Shown here: positions 46,466 through 55,713 of the stretch, piece by piece | Layout of the letters: each line of letters begins with the position of its first letter | Numbering within the stretch: the stretch's first letter is position 1 | Source: SR-FBR-E99 sp963732365 | Lineage (GTDB): Bacteria > Bacteroidota > Bacteroidia > Bacteroidales > VadinHA17 | Assembly (NCBI GenBank): GCA_963732365.1 | Contig: CAVSZC010000005.1 | Coordinates: 1-64,000 of the forward strand | Reading direction: 5' to 3' | Length of the DNA: 64,000 bases | The notes under the pieces: model-generated | Told to the model about the DNA's origin: nothing | The model's input: only the letters and a program-made list of their open reading frames with translations | Databases searched by the model: none | Made by a program: the position numbers and the translations under genes

Positions 46466-47821
46466 ATGAAAAAACTCGTTTTACGTTCCCTGCTTGTTAT
46501 AATTGTCATACTCCTTGGCGGATTATTCCTGTACGTTAATTACATCGCTCCCGGTATTACGGGTTATGCGGCCAAGAGCCTCGCATCCGGAGTTTTTGTC
46601 GCCGGCCGTACACAGGAAAGCATAGAAAAGGAAGACATAAACTTCTTCCCCGTGCAGTTCAGCAGAAACACTGTCGACTTTGAAAATATGGCTGTGACAA
46701 GCAGATTCCTTCTGTGGAAGTCAAAGGCAGTATTCAACGAAGGGCTTGGCAGTACCCTGGTCAAAGATTTTTCCGGGACAGATGTTGAGCGGCTCGATTA
46801 TCCAGCGGTTCAGCTGCCTGAAGGAGACCCTGACACTATCCCGTGGCCTGCTGGAGACCTCCTGAGCGATACCGTTCCTTCAGGCATTAATATGCAGCTT
46901 CTCAATGAGATGCTTGACAGGGTATTTGAAGATACTGTCGTCCACGGGGGTACCTTTGCAGTTACTGTCGTATATAAAGACCAGATAGTTGCCGAGCGCT
47001 ACCGCAGTGACTTTTCACCTGAGATACGTTTCCTCAGCTGGTCAATGGCAAAAAGCTTCACGAACACCATGGTGGGCACAATGGTGAAGGAGGGCCTCAT
47101 TGATATAGACAAGCCCCTTGGACTGGAAGAATGGTCAAAAGACGACCGCAATAAAATAACACTCAGGCACCTGATGAATATGAACAGCGGGCTGGAGTTC
47201 AATGAGAAGTACAGCAAGCTGAAGCTGACAGACGCTACGACGATGCTTCTGAAGAACGGAGACATGTTCAGCTATGCCATTTCAAAGGATCTTGTTGCTG
47301 ATCCGGGCACATTATGGTCATACTCCTCCGGGTCAAGCAACATCATACAGGGCTGTCTCCGTTCTGTCATTGGAGACGATGCAAAGTATCATTCCTGGCC
47401 GCGCACGGCATTCTTCAACACTATCGGAATGCGGAGCGCTGTCTGGGAAGTGGATGCATCAGGAACATTCGTAGGCTCATCATATCTCTATGCCACCATG
47501 CGCGACTATGCCCGCTACGGGCTTCTGTACCTCCATGACGGCAACTGGATGGGAGAGCAGGTGCTGCCTGAAGGATGGGTAAAATTTACATCCACACCTG
47601 CCGAGGGTTCAAACGGTGAATACGGTGCCCTCTTCTGGCTGAATGACAGCGGTGAGTTCTCCGATAAACCGGATGACCTGTTCTACTGTACGGGTTATGA
47701 CGGACAGCGGATATTCATTATCCCTTCGAAAAACCTGGTTATAGTACGCACCGGCTGCACCCCCCGGGGAGTGATTGACTGGCAGGTGTTCCTCGACAGT
47801 ATACTGGCAACCCTGGATTGA
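46466..47821 (+). CDS. Membrane-anchored serine hydrolase of the class C beta-lactamase fold
   Basis: A 451-aa protein with an N-terminal anchor (about 8-28) and an extracytoplasmic beta-lactamase/esterase-like domain. The nucleophile motif SMAK (SxxK) lies in LSWSMAKSFTNTMVG, the YxS-type motif is YSSGSSNI, and a late glycine-rich strand reads YCTGYDGQRIFI. This fits penicillin-binding-protein-like hydrolases, not true beta-lactamases in particular. The frame opens at 46433, but ATG 46466 (MKKLVLRSLL) starts a proper signal anchor. It is a single-gene unit. Confidence 0.88.
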   Translation: MKKLVLRSLLVIIVILLGGLFLYVNYIAPGITGYAAKSLASGVFVAGRTQESIEKEDINFFPVQFSRNTVDFENMAVTSRFLLWKSKAVFNEGLGSTLVKDFSGTDVERLDYPAVQLPEGDPDTIPWPAGDLLSDTVPSGINMQLLNEMLDRVFEDTVVHGGTFAVTVVYKDQIVAERYRSDFSPEIRFLSWSMAKSFTNTMVGTMVKEGLIDIDKPLGLEEWSKDDRNKITLRHLMNMNSGLEFNEKYSKLKLTDATTMLLKNGDMFSYAISKDLVADPGTLWSYSSGSSNIIQGCLRSVIGDDAKYHSWPRTAFFNTIGMRSAVWEVDASGTFVGSSYLYATMRDYARYGLLYLHDGNWMGEQVLPEGWVKFTSTPAEGSNGEYGALFWLNDSGEFSDKPDDLFYCTGYDGQRIFIIPSKNLVIVRTGCTPRGVIDWQVFLDSILATLD

Positions 47822-47856
47822 ATTTCGCTTTTCTGCGAAGGAGGGGTACTGCAGAT

Positions 47857-48915
47857 TTATTTTGACCTGAGATACTGCACGGGCCATGATATGTCATCAC
47901 CCAGTTCGCGGGCGGCATGCAACGGGAAGTAGGGATTCCTCAGCAGCTCTCTGCCCATAAGGATAAGATCTGACTTCTCTTCCCGCAGAATCGATTCGGC
48001 CTGTCCGGCAGTGGTGATCAAACCCACTGTCCCCGTCAGTATTCCTGTTTTTCGCACGGCTTCGGAGAAAGGAACCTGGAAACCGGGGCTGAACGGTATA
48101 ACGGCATTATAAACATTCCCTCCTGAAGAGCAGTCAATAAGATCGACGCCCTTCTCCTTCAATATGGAAGCCAGCTTCACACTGTCCTCAGCCTCCCAGC
48201 CCCCTTCCGTCCAGTCTGTCGAGGAGATACGGACAAAAAGCGGATTACCCGCGGGCCATACTGATCTGACAGCCTCAACGACCTGCCTCAGCAGTCGGAT
48301 ACGGTTGTCAAAAGAGCCACCGTACTCATCACTGCGCCGGTTGCTTAGTGGAGAGAGGAATTCCTGCAACAGGTAGCCATGGGCACTGTGTATCTCCGCC
48401 ACCCTGAACCCGGCTTCAAGGGCACGCATAGCCGCCCTCCTGAAGCCTGAGATAACCTGGCCGATGCCTTCTTCATTCAGTGCTTCCGGGGTCCTGTCTC
48501 CGTCCATGAAAGGGATGGCCGACGGGGCTATGGTCTGCCATCCTCCGTGCTTCTCATCAAGCTGCCTCCCTCCCTGCACGGGCACAGCACAGGAAGCCTT
48601 CCGCCCTGCATGGGCCAGCTGTATCCCGGCCACGGAACCCTGCCCGTGAATAAAACTTACAATTTTCTTAAGTCCCTGAATATGATCATCATTCCATAGA
48701 CCCAGGTCTCCGGGAGTGATCCTCCCTTCCGGAGAGACCGCTGTCGCCTCCATGATGATCAATCCTGCTCCCCCCGACGCCCTGGTGCCATAATGAACCA
48801 GGTGCCAGTCACTGGCAAACCCGTCTGTTGCCGAATACTGGCACATGGGAGACATAATGATACGGTTTTTCAGGGTTATATCCCCTATGGTCAGTGATGA
48901 AAAGAGTTTCGACAT
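47857..48915 (-). CDS. NADH:flavin oxidoreductase, YqjM/NamA-type old yellow enzyme
   Basis: A 352-aa FMN TIM-barrel ene-reductase. MSPMCQYSATDG contains the redox-tuning Cys of the YqjM class, QLAHAGRKASC the substrate-binding His, and HSAHGYLLQEFLSPLSNRRS the catalytic loop; LMGRELLRNPYFPLHAARELG is the usual C-terminus. It reduces activated C=C bonds with NAD(P)H; the physiological substrate is unknown. A perfect -7 box TAACTTTG (minus strand, 48955-48948) lies upstream, with no clear -33 partner. Confidence 0.94.
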   Translation of the reverse strand: MSKLFSSLTIGDITLKNRIIMSPMCQYSATDGFASDWHLVHYGTRASGGAGLIIMEATAVSPEGRITPGDLGLWNDDHIQGLKKIVSFIHGQGSVAGIQLAHAGRKASCAVPVQGGRQLDEKHGGWQTIAPSAIPFMDGDRTPEALNEEGIGQVISGFRRAAMRALEAGFRVAEIHSAHGYLLQEFLSPLSNRRSDEYGGSFDNRIRLLRQVVEAVRSVWPAGNPLFVRISSTDWTEGGWEAEDSVKLASILKEKGVDLIDCSSGGNVYNAVIPFSPGFQVPFSEAVRKTGILTGTVGLITTAGQAESILREEKSDLILMGRELLRNPYFPLHAARELGDDISWPVQYLRSK

Positions 48916-48978
48916 TGTGAAGAGTACTTGAATGGTTTTTTATCGCCCAAAGTTAAGGTTTATGTTGTACCGTTCATC

Positions 48979-49419
48979 TCAGAATACAAGCCCTGTCAGC
49001 CATCCCCAGATGACATAACGCAAAAACTTCCCGGCAAGCATTGCAACGGCAGTGATCGGGATGCTTGAGCGTAAAAGTCCAAGCCCGACAGCAAAAATAT
49101 CCCCTACTGCAGGAACCCAGCTCAGGAATGCAAAAATTGCCCCTTTTCGATAGAGCCGGTCATGCCATTTTTCTATGGTCTCGCGTTTTATTCTCAGGTA
49201 CTTTTCAATCCACACCCATTTGCCCATATATCCGATAGCATAGCTGCTCATTCCGCCGAGCCAGTTTCCTGCTGTGGCGACGAGGACAGCAGCATAGGGA
49301 TCAGTACCGTTGATGATCAGGAAGGTAAGAAGGGCTTCGGAGCTGAATGGGACAACGGTGGCTGCCAGGAAGCTGGCCAGGAATAATCCCCAGAGGCTGT
49401 AATCAAAAAGACCTTCCAT
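48979..49419 (-). CDS. YqaA-like DedA-related membrane protein
   Basis: A 146-aa membrane protein of the SNARE-associated (DedA/YqaA) group: SFLAATVVPFSSEALLTF, GNWLGGMSSYAIGYMGKW and FLSWVPAVGDIFAVGLGLLR are characteristic. DedA relatives move lipids such as undecaprenyl phosphate or affect membrane potential; for YqaA-type proteins the role is not established. It lies between the ene-reductase and phosphate transporter genes with gaps of 63 and 125 bp. Confidence 0.87.
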   Translation of the reverse strand: MEGLFDYSLWGLFLASFLAATVVPFSSEALLTFLIINGTDPYAAVLVATAGNWLGGMSSYAIGYMGKWVWIEKYLRIKRETIEKWHDRLYRKGAIFAFLSWVPAVGDIFAVGLGLLRSSIPITAVAMLAGKFLRYVIWGWLTGLVF

Positions 49420-49544
49420 TAATCGTAGCTGTAAGCACTGATGGCGAACTTATACAAAATAAATGATCAATCAATCCCGGATCAGGGTAAACCCGGAGAC
49501 TGGCTTTCATAACGAAGCGGGTAGCCGGCTGACCTGCAGAACCT

Positions 49545-50588
49545 TTAATTCAGATACCCCAGCCTGTCTGCCATCAGGGTCAGGAACAGAGACAGGGCAA
49601 AGGCGATCACTGGCGCGACAAGCCACATCAGAAAGAACTTTCGTACCTCAGTCTTTCTGAAGATATTTTTAGGACCAAGTTTTGCTACTCCTATACCGAG
49701 GATTGCGGCAACATTTAACTGGACCAGAGAGGATGGTATTCCCTTGCTTATCGATGCAAATAAAAGCAAACTGCCTGATACAAATGATATTATGACAGCC
49801 TCAAATTTCCCGAACAATACTATTTCCTTTCCTGTATTTTTCAATATTTTATCTCCAAACAACGAGCTTCCGATCGCAAAATTGGGGGCAACAAGCAGGG
49901 TCGAAAGAATCATGATAAGCATGAAATTCTTATCTGCTGAAATACCAAGCTCATTTGCTGTCATTGAAGCTATTGGACCTGATGCGTTCGCAACATTATT
50001 TGATCCGATGGAAAAAGCCACATATAATGACATCACCAGGATCAGTCCATCCCATACCGGCTTCAGATTGGCATTCTGGGCCCGTGACTGTGTTAATCCT
50101 CTCCTACGCATAGGCCGGTAGATATATTTCCCCAGAAGAAAGCTGATTAAAAAGGAGAAAAGTGGTAATATGAACCATGCAGGTATCACTTCGAAGAGAA
50201 TCTTTTCATCATTCAGCTCATTGAAATACATTGCCGGTGCTACTACTGCAAGAACCGTAGACTGACTGGTAGATTGCGGAATACCGACCAGGTTAGCTAT
50301 TAGAAGTGATATTGAAACTGAAAACAGGATAATGGATACCAGTGGAAATGACATCAGTTCAGGTGATAGTATTTCCTGTCCCAGTGTTGTTGCGGTTCCC
50401 TTTCCTGCAATTACAGCACCTAAAAATACCATCAGACCAAATAGCCCGGGTATCAGGCTTTTCCTGATAACATTGGCCCCGTAAGCAGCTGAGAATGCAG
50501 GTCCAGTTCCACTGCCCCCCATGTTTATTGCAAGAAACATTGCAATAATGAAGGGGATCAACAGATGACTCAATAGTGGAGAAATCAT
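49545..50588 (-). CDS. PiT-family inorganic phosphate transporter
   Basis: A 347-aa membrane protein with the two inverted halves of the PiT family: FLAINMGGSGTGPAFSAAYG near the N-terminus and AFSIGSNNVANASGPIASM in the second half. It imports phosphate (or sulfate in some members) with H+ or Na+. In the first motif the usual NG/NN is partly replaced by SG. No PhoU-like gene is adjacent. The nearby TauE gene leaves sulfate as a possible alternative substrate. Confidence 0.88.
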   Translation of the reverse strand: MISPLLSHLLIPFIIAMFLAINMGGSGTGPAFSAAYGANVIRKSLIPGLFGLMVFLGAVIAGKGTATTLGQEILSPELMSFPLVSIILFSVSISLLIANLVGIPQSTSQSTVLAVVAPAMYFNELNDEKILFEVIPAWFILPLFSFLISFLLGKYIYRPMRRRGLTQSRAQNANLKPVWDGLILVMSLYVAFSIGSNNVANASGPIASMTANELGISADKNFMLIMILSTLLVAPNFAIGSSLFGDKILKNTGKEIVLFGKFEAVIISFVSGSLLLFASISKGIPSSLVQLNVAAILGIGVAKLGPKNIFRKTEVRKFFLMWLVAPVIAFALSLFLTLMADRLGYLN

Positions 50589-50824
50589 AAATGCGTATTG
50601 TACCGATGTCAGAGTGCAAAATATTAAGACCCGACCAGCAAAGAGTAAGTAAAATGACTTAATAAGTATATGTATATCCTGCTATTTTCATATTGGTCTT
50701 TTACGCCATAAATTAACCGCGATAGTCTGCAAATGAATGCAAAGCATGGTTAATGGCAGGGGCAGACAGGCTGAAACCGGGTATCAACCTTTGTAATTTA
50801 TTCCGGATTTAATTCTTGAAGCTC

Positions 50825-50855
50825 TTGACTTGACTCAAAATCTGGAGTAAATTGT
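50825..50855 (+). promoter_or_regulatory. Candidate promoter of the first Fe-S aldo/keto reductase gene
   Basis: TTG (50825-50827), 20 nt, then TAAATTG (50848-50854), close to the -33/-7 consensus. Transcription would begin almost at the ATG (50862), which would make a leaderless or near-leaderless message; the match is imperfect. Confidence 0.35.
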
Positions 50856-50861
50856 GAGACA

Positions 50862-52157
50862 ATGGCTCACACCAGATTCGATAGGAGGAACTTCATAAGA
50901 AAAACGGCTGCAGGTACCCTTGGAATAGGCCTGACAGTCCACAAGGCAATGTCCCTGTCAGATCAGACAGATGCCCTGCCAAAAATCAAGGACTACCGGC
51001 GGATGGGAAGGACCGGAGCAATGGTCTCTGACATAGGCTCGGGTGTACCTTACTCAGAATCTGTCTTAAAAGCAGCGATTGCATCCGGTGTCAACTTCAT
51101 TGAAACTGCTGAAACCTATGATAACGGGAACAATGAATCGCTGATCGGGAATACCATCCGTAAGATTGAGCGGGAATCGCTGTTTGTTACCACCAAGATA
51201 AATACATCGCTGGGCATAGGAGCATCACAGGATGATATTTACAACCGGGCGGAAGCAAGCCGTAAAAGGCTGGGAACCGCTTATATAGATCTTTACATGA
51301 TGCATCAGGCCCAGAGCATTGTCAAAGTGGGTGACAAAAACTTTCACAAAGCCTGCGACAAGCTTAAGAAGGAGGGGAAGGTAAGGTTCAGAGGGCTCTC
51401 ATGTCACGGATCTTTATGGTGGCAGGAACAGGGTGGCAGTCTGGAAGATATACTTATGGCTGCAATTGAAGACGGCAGGTATGATGTTCTGTTTTTTCCT
51501 TACAACTTCCTTGATCCGGAGATGGGAGAGAGAGTTTTAAAGGCCTGCAAATCAAACGACATCGGCACAATGGTTATGAAATCCAACCCTATTGGTGTCT
51601 TCGAAGAATATGAGAGGATACTTAACAGTGGTGGAGAGCTGGGCGTATTTCAAAGGAAGGATTATGAAACGAAGAAGGCCCAGATGGAAAAAGCCAGGGC
51701 TTTTTTCAGCAAATACAATATGACAAGTATGGATGACCTGAAGAAGGGGGCTTACCGTTATATACTGTCAAATGAAAATGTCAGCACCATATGCTGCAGA
51801 TTCAGGACTTTCTCAGATATCGGTTTGTTTGTCGGCCTTTCAGGCGAAAAGCTTGACAGTGCTTCGGCAGAATTGCTTTCCGATTTCAGGGACAGCATGG
51901 GCTTTCTCAACTGTCGCATAGGGTGTAACAGTTGCGAAGGCAGTTGCCCTGTTCACATTCCGGTTGGCACGATATTGAGATATTATTACTATTCCCGGTA
52001 CTATAATGAAATGAATACCATGGGAAATCCATACAAGGAGCTGATGTCACAATATCCCAATAGATGTGCAACCTGCGAGGGTGATTGCGAAAAGAGCTGT
52101 CAGCATAATGTGGCCGCAAGATCGCTGCTGCTTGATGCACAAAGAATAATGAGTTAG
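50862..52157 (+). CDS. Tat-exported aldo/keto reductase with two C-terminal [4Fe-4S] motifs
   Basis: A 431-aa protein. DRRNFIRKTAAGTLGIGLTV is a Tat signal; residues about 45-330 form an AKR barrel (RMGRTGAMVSDIG, SNENVSTICCRF); the C-terminus carries CRIGCNSCEGSCP and CATCEGDCEKSC, two ferredoxin-like cluster motifs. In the tetrad, Tyr (ETYDNG), Lys (TTKIN) and His (YMMHQAQ) are present, but the usual Asp is Glu (FIETAETY). Export with cofactors preassembled fits an electron-transfer enzyme in the periplasm. It is a paralogue of 60167-61555. Substrate unknown. Confidence 0.88.
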   Translation: MAHTRFDRRNFIRKTAAGTLGIGLTVHKAMSLSDQTDALPKIKDYRRMGRTGAMVSDIGSGVPYSESVLKAAIASGVNFIETAETYDNGNNESLIGNTIRKIERESLFVTTKINTSLGIGASQDDIYNRAEASRKRLGTAYIDLYMMHQAQSIVKVGDKNFHKACDKLKKEGKVRFRGLSCHGSLWWQEQGGSLEDILMAAIEDGRYDVLFFPYNFLDPEMGERVLKACKSNDIGTMVMKSNPIGVFEEYERILNSGGELGVFQRKDYETKKAQMEKARAFFSKYNMTSMDDLKKGAYRYILSNENVSTICCRFRTFSDIGLFVGLSGEKLDSASAELLSDFRDSMGFLNCRIGCNSCEGSCPVHIPVGTILRYYYYSRYYNEMNTMGNPYKELMSQYPNRCATCEGDCEKSCQHNVAARSLLLDAQRIMS

Positions 52158-52194
52158 CAGGTCAGCTATGTGAGAAAAGGAAGCCCCCGGGTAT

Positions 52195-53658
52195 TTATTC
52201 CGTCACCGCCCGGAATGCGTTCACCCGTCCGTTTCCGTAATAATCGGATATCCCGTTTTTATCAATTTTATCAGCAGTTTTAAATAGTTGCTGCATAACA
52301 TCGACAGGTTTCATTTCTCCTCCGTTTTTCCCGATTACCAGCGCAGCCACCCCTGCAACATGAGGCGATGCCATGCTGGTTCCTGCCATCCAGTAGAACG
52401 ACCAGGTATTTGTATTCGGTTGCGGTCCGGCACCTGTACTTATGATCATGTCATATCTGTAAAGCGGACCATATACAGGATCTACAACAGGAAAATCGAA
52501 ATCTCCTCCAGGAGCCGCCAGGTCAACGAGCGAAACGCCGTAATTTGTGTAGCTTGCAGGTATATCCAGTGACCCATCCTGGTCCTGAATCCATCCATAC
52601 GGAGCTGTGGCTGAAACGGCAATTACATTTTCAAGATCGGCAGGCAGTGTGAACAGAGAACCATTTCCATCTGAATTCATTCCATCGTTCCCGGCAGCTG
52701 CAATAACAACCGCTCCTTTTTTGACGGCATAATTCACGGTACGCTGACCAACCACGATAAGGTATTGTACTGCGTTTGCCGGAGCCTGTTGCCAGACATT
52801 ATCGTCATCCAGGTAATTCCCGTTTCTGTTGAAGAGGGCACCCAGGCTCATATTGATAACATCGGGTTCGTTATTGGCAGCATAGATTATCCCCTGATAG
52901 ATCCAGCTGAAATAGCCTGAACCGGTGTATTCGGAAACCACTTTCACAGCAACAATTTCAGCATGGGGGGCCACGCCTATAACACCCCAGTTGTTATCTG
53001 CAGCGGCGATTATGCCGGCTACATGAGTGCCATGGTGAGAAAAACGTCCGTCCCTGACATAATAGTTTTCCCCATCCACAAAAGATTTGCTTAGCCCTTT
53101 GTTCAGGTTGGGAGACAGATCGGGATTGTTGGCATCAATACCTGAGTCAAGAATAAATACTCTTGCTCCCTGTCCCGTATACCCTGCATCCCAGGCTTCA
53201 GGTGCATCAATGGCATCCATTCCCCACTGGTACCCGAAAAAAGTTTCATTATCGCCAATACTAAACTGGTTTGCATCGTAAGCAAGTTCATCCGGATCAA
53301 TCCATCTGACATTAAGATCAGGAATAACTGCCTGAACATCTCTTAGCCTGGCAATTCTGGCTGCCGAATTCAGGGCTGCCGGTTTAATAACCACCACGCC
53401 AATCTCAGGAATAGAGTTCACCACCTCACCGTAGGCCGAGAGCTCTCCCTCAAAACCTGCCGGAAGCGTTTCTGCTTTCGTGATAACCATTAAGTTATTA
53501 ATTCCCTGACTTTCCACCGCGGCAGATTTCAGGGATACAGGTTCAATAACCCCCTCCGTTTCCATAAAGTCTTTCTGACACCCAAAACAGAATGCCAGAA
53601 ATAAAATGCCTAAAAAGATTTTAGAAGATTTTGCGCAACAAAAGGATAGAGCATTCAT
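52195..53658 (-). CDS. S8 family subtilisin-like serine protease, probable lipoprotein
   Basis: A 487-aa protease. The N-terminus (FLGILFLAFCFGCQKD) looks like a lipoprotein signal. An I9-like propeptide (about 50-115) precedes the S8 domain with the triad Asp in VFILDSGIDA, His in HHGTHVAGIIAA and Ser in GTSMASPHVAGVAAL; the oxyanion Asn is in AAAGNDGMNS. The protein ends soon after the catalytic domain, without a T9SS sorting domain, so it probably stays anchored in the outer membrane. A near-perfect promoter lies about 75 bp upstream. Confidence 0.94.
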   Translation of the reverse strand: MNALSFCCAKSSKIFLGILFLAFCFGCQKDFMETEGVIEPVSLKSAAVESQGINNLMVITKAETLPAGFEGELSAYGEVVNSIPEIGVVVIKPAALNSAARIARLRDVQAVIPDLNVRWIDPDELAYDANQFSIGDNETFFGYQWGMDAIDAPEAWDAGYTGQGARVFILDSGIDANNPDLSPNLNKGLSKSFVDGENYYVRDGRFSHHGTHVAGIIAAADNNWGVIGVAPHAEIVAVKVVSEYTGSGYFSWIYQGIIYAANNEPDVINMSLGALFNRNGNYLDDDNVWQQAPANAVQYLIVVGQRTVNYAVKKGAVVIAAAGNDGMNSDGNGSLFTLPADLENVIAVSATAPYGWIQDQDGSLDIPASYTNYGVSLVDLAAPGGDFDFPVVDPVYGPLYRYDMIISTGAGPQPNTNTWSFYWMAGTSMASPHVAGVAALVIGKNGGEMKPVDVMQQLFKTADKIDKNGISDYYGNGRVNAFRAVTE

Positions 53659-53734
53659 AGCTGAAATGTTTTAGTAAGTACTTAGAAACTTCGAACAATA
53701 TTTTTTGTTATTAATCAACTAACCGGATTTCATT

Positions 53735-53766
53735 CAAAGTTACTCCGGCAAATAGGGGAAGTCAAA
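53735..53766 (-). promoter_or_regulatory. Bacteroidota-type promoter of the S8 protease gene
   Basis: On the minus strand TTTG (53766-53763), 20 nt, then TAACTTTG (53742-53735), a full match to the consensus. The 5' UTR would be about 70 nt. Confidence 0.7.
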
Positions 53767-53944
53767 TTTATTTGCTCTTGTTTTAAAGCGAATTGTGGAA
53801 TTCTAAATTATTATAGTAATCAGACCGGCCGATTATTGGCAATGTGCCTGGCTTTTACACTGCTGAGACTCCTTCAATTCAACTTCTATGTATCCTGAAT
53901 AAACATATTTTGATGAATTCTGTTTAAACATTAATAATCATTAT

Positions 53945-54718
53945 ATGGAAATTATAGTTATTAGCCTGGCGGCATTTCTAACGTCTATTCTTACATTCTT
54001 TTCCGGCTTTGGTCTTGGGACAATCCTGACACCGGTTTTTGTTATCTTCTTTCCGGCTGAAATAGCAATAGCGCTGACAGGGGTAGTACATTTTCTCAAC
54101 AACCTCTTTAAAATTACACTGATTGGGAAAAAAGCAGATAAAGTTGTTTTGTTAAGATTCGGCATTCCTGCAATGCTGTCATCATTTGCAGGAGCATGGT
54201 TGCTGCTCCGAATAACCCGTATCCCGTCACTTTTTGAATATCAGTTATGGGGCAGGTATTTTGAAATCACCCCTGTGAAACTTATTATTGCCGTACTTTT
54301 AATCATTTTCTCGATACTCGAAATTGCCCCTTCTATTCGAAGAATACAGTTTGACAGGAACAAACTTGCCCTGGGGGGTCTCTTAAGTGGTTTTTTTGGC
54401 GGTCTGACAGGTATGCAGGGTGCAATTCGAAGTGCCTTCCTTATCAAGAGCGGATTGTCTAAAGAGGCTTATATCGCAACAGGTGTGGTGATTGCATGTC
54501 TGGTTGATTTTACCCGGCTGTCAGTTTATGCTTCAAGGCTGAAGGAATTAAACCTTAATGAACAAATGCCTCTGCTTTTTGCCGCAACACTGGCAGCAAT
54601 GACCGGGGCATTCCTCGGCAATAAACTGCTAAAGAAAATTACTCTTCGATTTATCCAGGTATTGGTTGCTGTCATGCTTGTCATTTTATCAGTTGCATTG
54701 GGTGCGGGGATCATTTAA
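53945..54718 (+). CDS. TauE/SafE-family sulfite/anion exporter-like permease
   Basis: A 257-aa membrane protein of about 8 TMs with the TauE/SafE (DUF81) pattern: FSGFGLGTILTPVFVIFFP at the N-terminus and GLLSGFFGGLTGMQGAIRSA in the middle. The family exports sulfur-containing anions (sulfite, sulfoacetate). It is followed at 125 bp by a DsrE-like gene, supporting a sulfur-related function for the group. Transport direction and substrate are inferred from family only. Confidence 0.87.
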   Translation: MEIIVISLAAFLTSILTFFSGFGLGTILTPVFVIFFPAEIAIALTGVVHFLNNLFKITLIGKKADKVVLLRFGIPAMLSSFAGAWLLLRITRIPSLFEYQLWGRYFEITPVKLIIAVLLIIFSILEIAPSIRRIQFDRNKLALGGLLSGFFGGLTGMQGAIRSAFLIKSGLSKEAYIATGVVIACLVDFTRLSVYASRLKELNLNEQMPLLFAATLAAMTGAFLGNKLLKKITLRFIQVLVAVMLVILSVALGAGII

Positions 54719-54790
54719 TACCATCAGAATATGAAAAAACTGTCAGTCGATTTCGTGATTCAGAAAAGGCTGAAATTATGATAACCTTTG

Positions 54791-54805
54791 ATTGATAAAA
54801 TCAAT
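54791..54805. promoter_or_regulatory. Inverted repeat, candidate operator upstream of the DsrE-like gene
   Basis: ATTGAT-AAA-ATCAAT is a perfect 6-bp palindrome with a 3-nt centre, directly after a TTTG (54787-54790) that could be a -33 element. It resembles Crp/Fnr half-sites (TTGAT/ATCAA), although their usual spacer is 4 nt. Confidence 0.35.
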
Positions 54806-54843
54806 TCCTAATTACTCCGGAATACTTAATAATAACACTACCG

Positions 54844-55203
54844 ATGGCACAAAAAGTCCTTATTCTCATTAATGATGCCCCTTACGGGACAGAGAAGGCA
54901 TATAATGCTTTAAGACTGGCAATGCAGATACAGAAAGATTACGAAGGAGCAGACGTATGCGTATTTCTGATGGCTGACGCAGTTACTTGTGCACTGCCTG
55001 GTCAGAACACACCCAACGGGTATTACAATATTGAAAGAATGCTGAAGGCAGTCTTAATGAAGGATGGTAAAGTTAAACTTTGCGGGTCATGTGCAGAGGC
55101 TCGCGGACTTAAAGCAATGACACTGGTTGAAGGTGCTGAATTCAGCACCATGAAAGCACTGGCACAACTGACAATTGAAAGCGATAAGGTGATTCCCTTC
55201 TGA
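54844..55203 (+). CDS. DsrE/DsrF-like sulfur-relay protein
   Basis: A 119-aa cytoplasmic protein of the DsrE/YchN fold: KVLILINDAPYGTEKAYNAL at the N-terminus, VFLMADAVTCALPGQ in the middle and LCGSCAEARGL near residue 85. Three Cys (in VTCAL and LCGSC) could carry persulfide. DsrE-like proteins pass sulfur between enzymes or act in sulfide oxidation and tRNA thiolation. Placed after TauE and behind a small palindrome, it may be sulfur- or redox-regulated (inference). Confidence 0.87.
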   Translation: MAQKVLILINDAPYGTEKAYNALRLAMQIQKDYEGADVCVFLMADAVTCALPGQNTPNGYYNIERMLKAVLMKDGKVKLCGSCAEARGLKAMTLVEGAEFSTMKALAQLTIESDKVIPF

Positions 55204-55393
55204 GGTGTTATCATCACGTTAGGTGTAAAAGCCAGTGCTGATGACCGCCTTTCGCCGGAATACAATGACCGCAGGCGGCCGTTGTGATTCTCATCATGCA
55301 TAAGCAAATATGAACTGGGCAACCTGACGGGCCGTATGTGGTCAGCAAATTCCATTTATAATTATTTCTTAACTTTATCTTCCATCAAAAATT

Positions 55394-55399
55394 AAGGAG
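55394..55399 (+). promoter_or_regulatory. Shine-Dalgarno sequence of the 60-aa protein gene
   Basis: AAGGAG lies 8 nt before ATG 55408. Such sites are rare in this window, so it supports this small gene being translated. A -7-like TAACTTTA (55370-55377) lies just before it. Confidence 0.6.
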
Positions 55400-55407
55400 A
55401 TATAACC

Positions 55408-55590
55408 ATGAGAGAAAAAATTCACGACAATCCTTCATCAAATGCTGTCTATGGCCTGGGCCTGATCGGAGCAGCTATTTACTTTATTTCGGCTGCCACA
55501 ACATTCTGGATGGGAGTTCTGGGATTCCTTAAAGCCATTGTCTGGCCCGTTTTTCTTGTTTATGAAGCATTTAAGAGCTTAGGTGCCTGA
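55408..55590 (+). CDS. Small membrane protein, 60 aa
   Basis: A 60-aa protein: polar N-terminus (MREKIHDNPSSNAVYGLG) then two adjacent hydrophobic segments (about 16-33 and 36-53) ending in EAFKSLGA. No named family is recognised, though similar small proteins occur widely. A good Shine-Dalgarno sequence and -7-like element support it. It lies 204 bp after the DsrE-like gene. Confidence 0.7.
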   Translation: MREKIHDNPSSNAVYGLGLIGAAIYFISAATTFWMGVLGFLKAIVWPVFLVYEAFKSLGA

Positions 55591-55641
55591 AGACCGCCAA
55601 AGTATTAAAGGCAGCTCTCCGTCTTTCAGAAAGTCAAAATA

Positions 55642-55670
55642 AAGCCCCCGGATCTGATTCCCGGGGGCTT
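55642..55670 (-). terminator. Terminator hairpin between the 60-aa protein and lipoprotein genes
   Basis: A perfect 10-bp stem AAGCCCCCGG/CCGGGGGCTT (55642-55651 with 55661-55670) with a 9-nt loop. On the minus strand it is followed by TATTTTGACTTT, so it best serves the minus-strand lipoprotein gene that ends at 55714; it may also stop plus-strand transcription. Confidence 0.75.
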
Positions 55671-55713
55671 AGCCTCTCAGGCAGTTTGGGAATATCCCGG
55701 AAGTATTACCGGA

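Noticed and set aside
47823..47838. Hairpin TTCGC/GCGAA after the serine hydrolase gene as a terminator
   Set aside because: The stem is only 5 bp and no T tract follows on either strand.
54731..54781. 16-codon ORF (MKKLSVDFV...) between the TauE and DsrE-like genes
   Set aside because: Too short to judge and without a ribosome-binding site or recognisable peptide; it may be chance.
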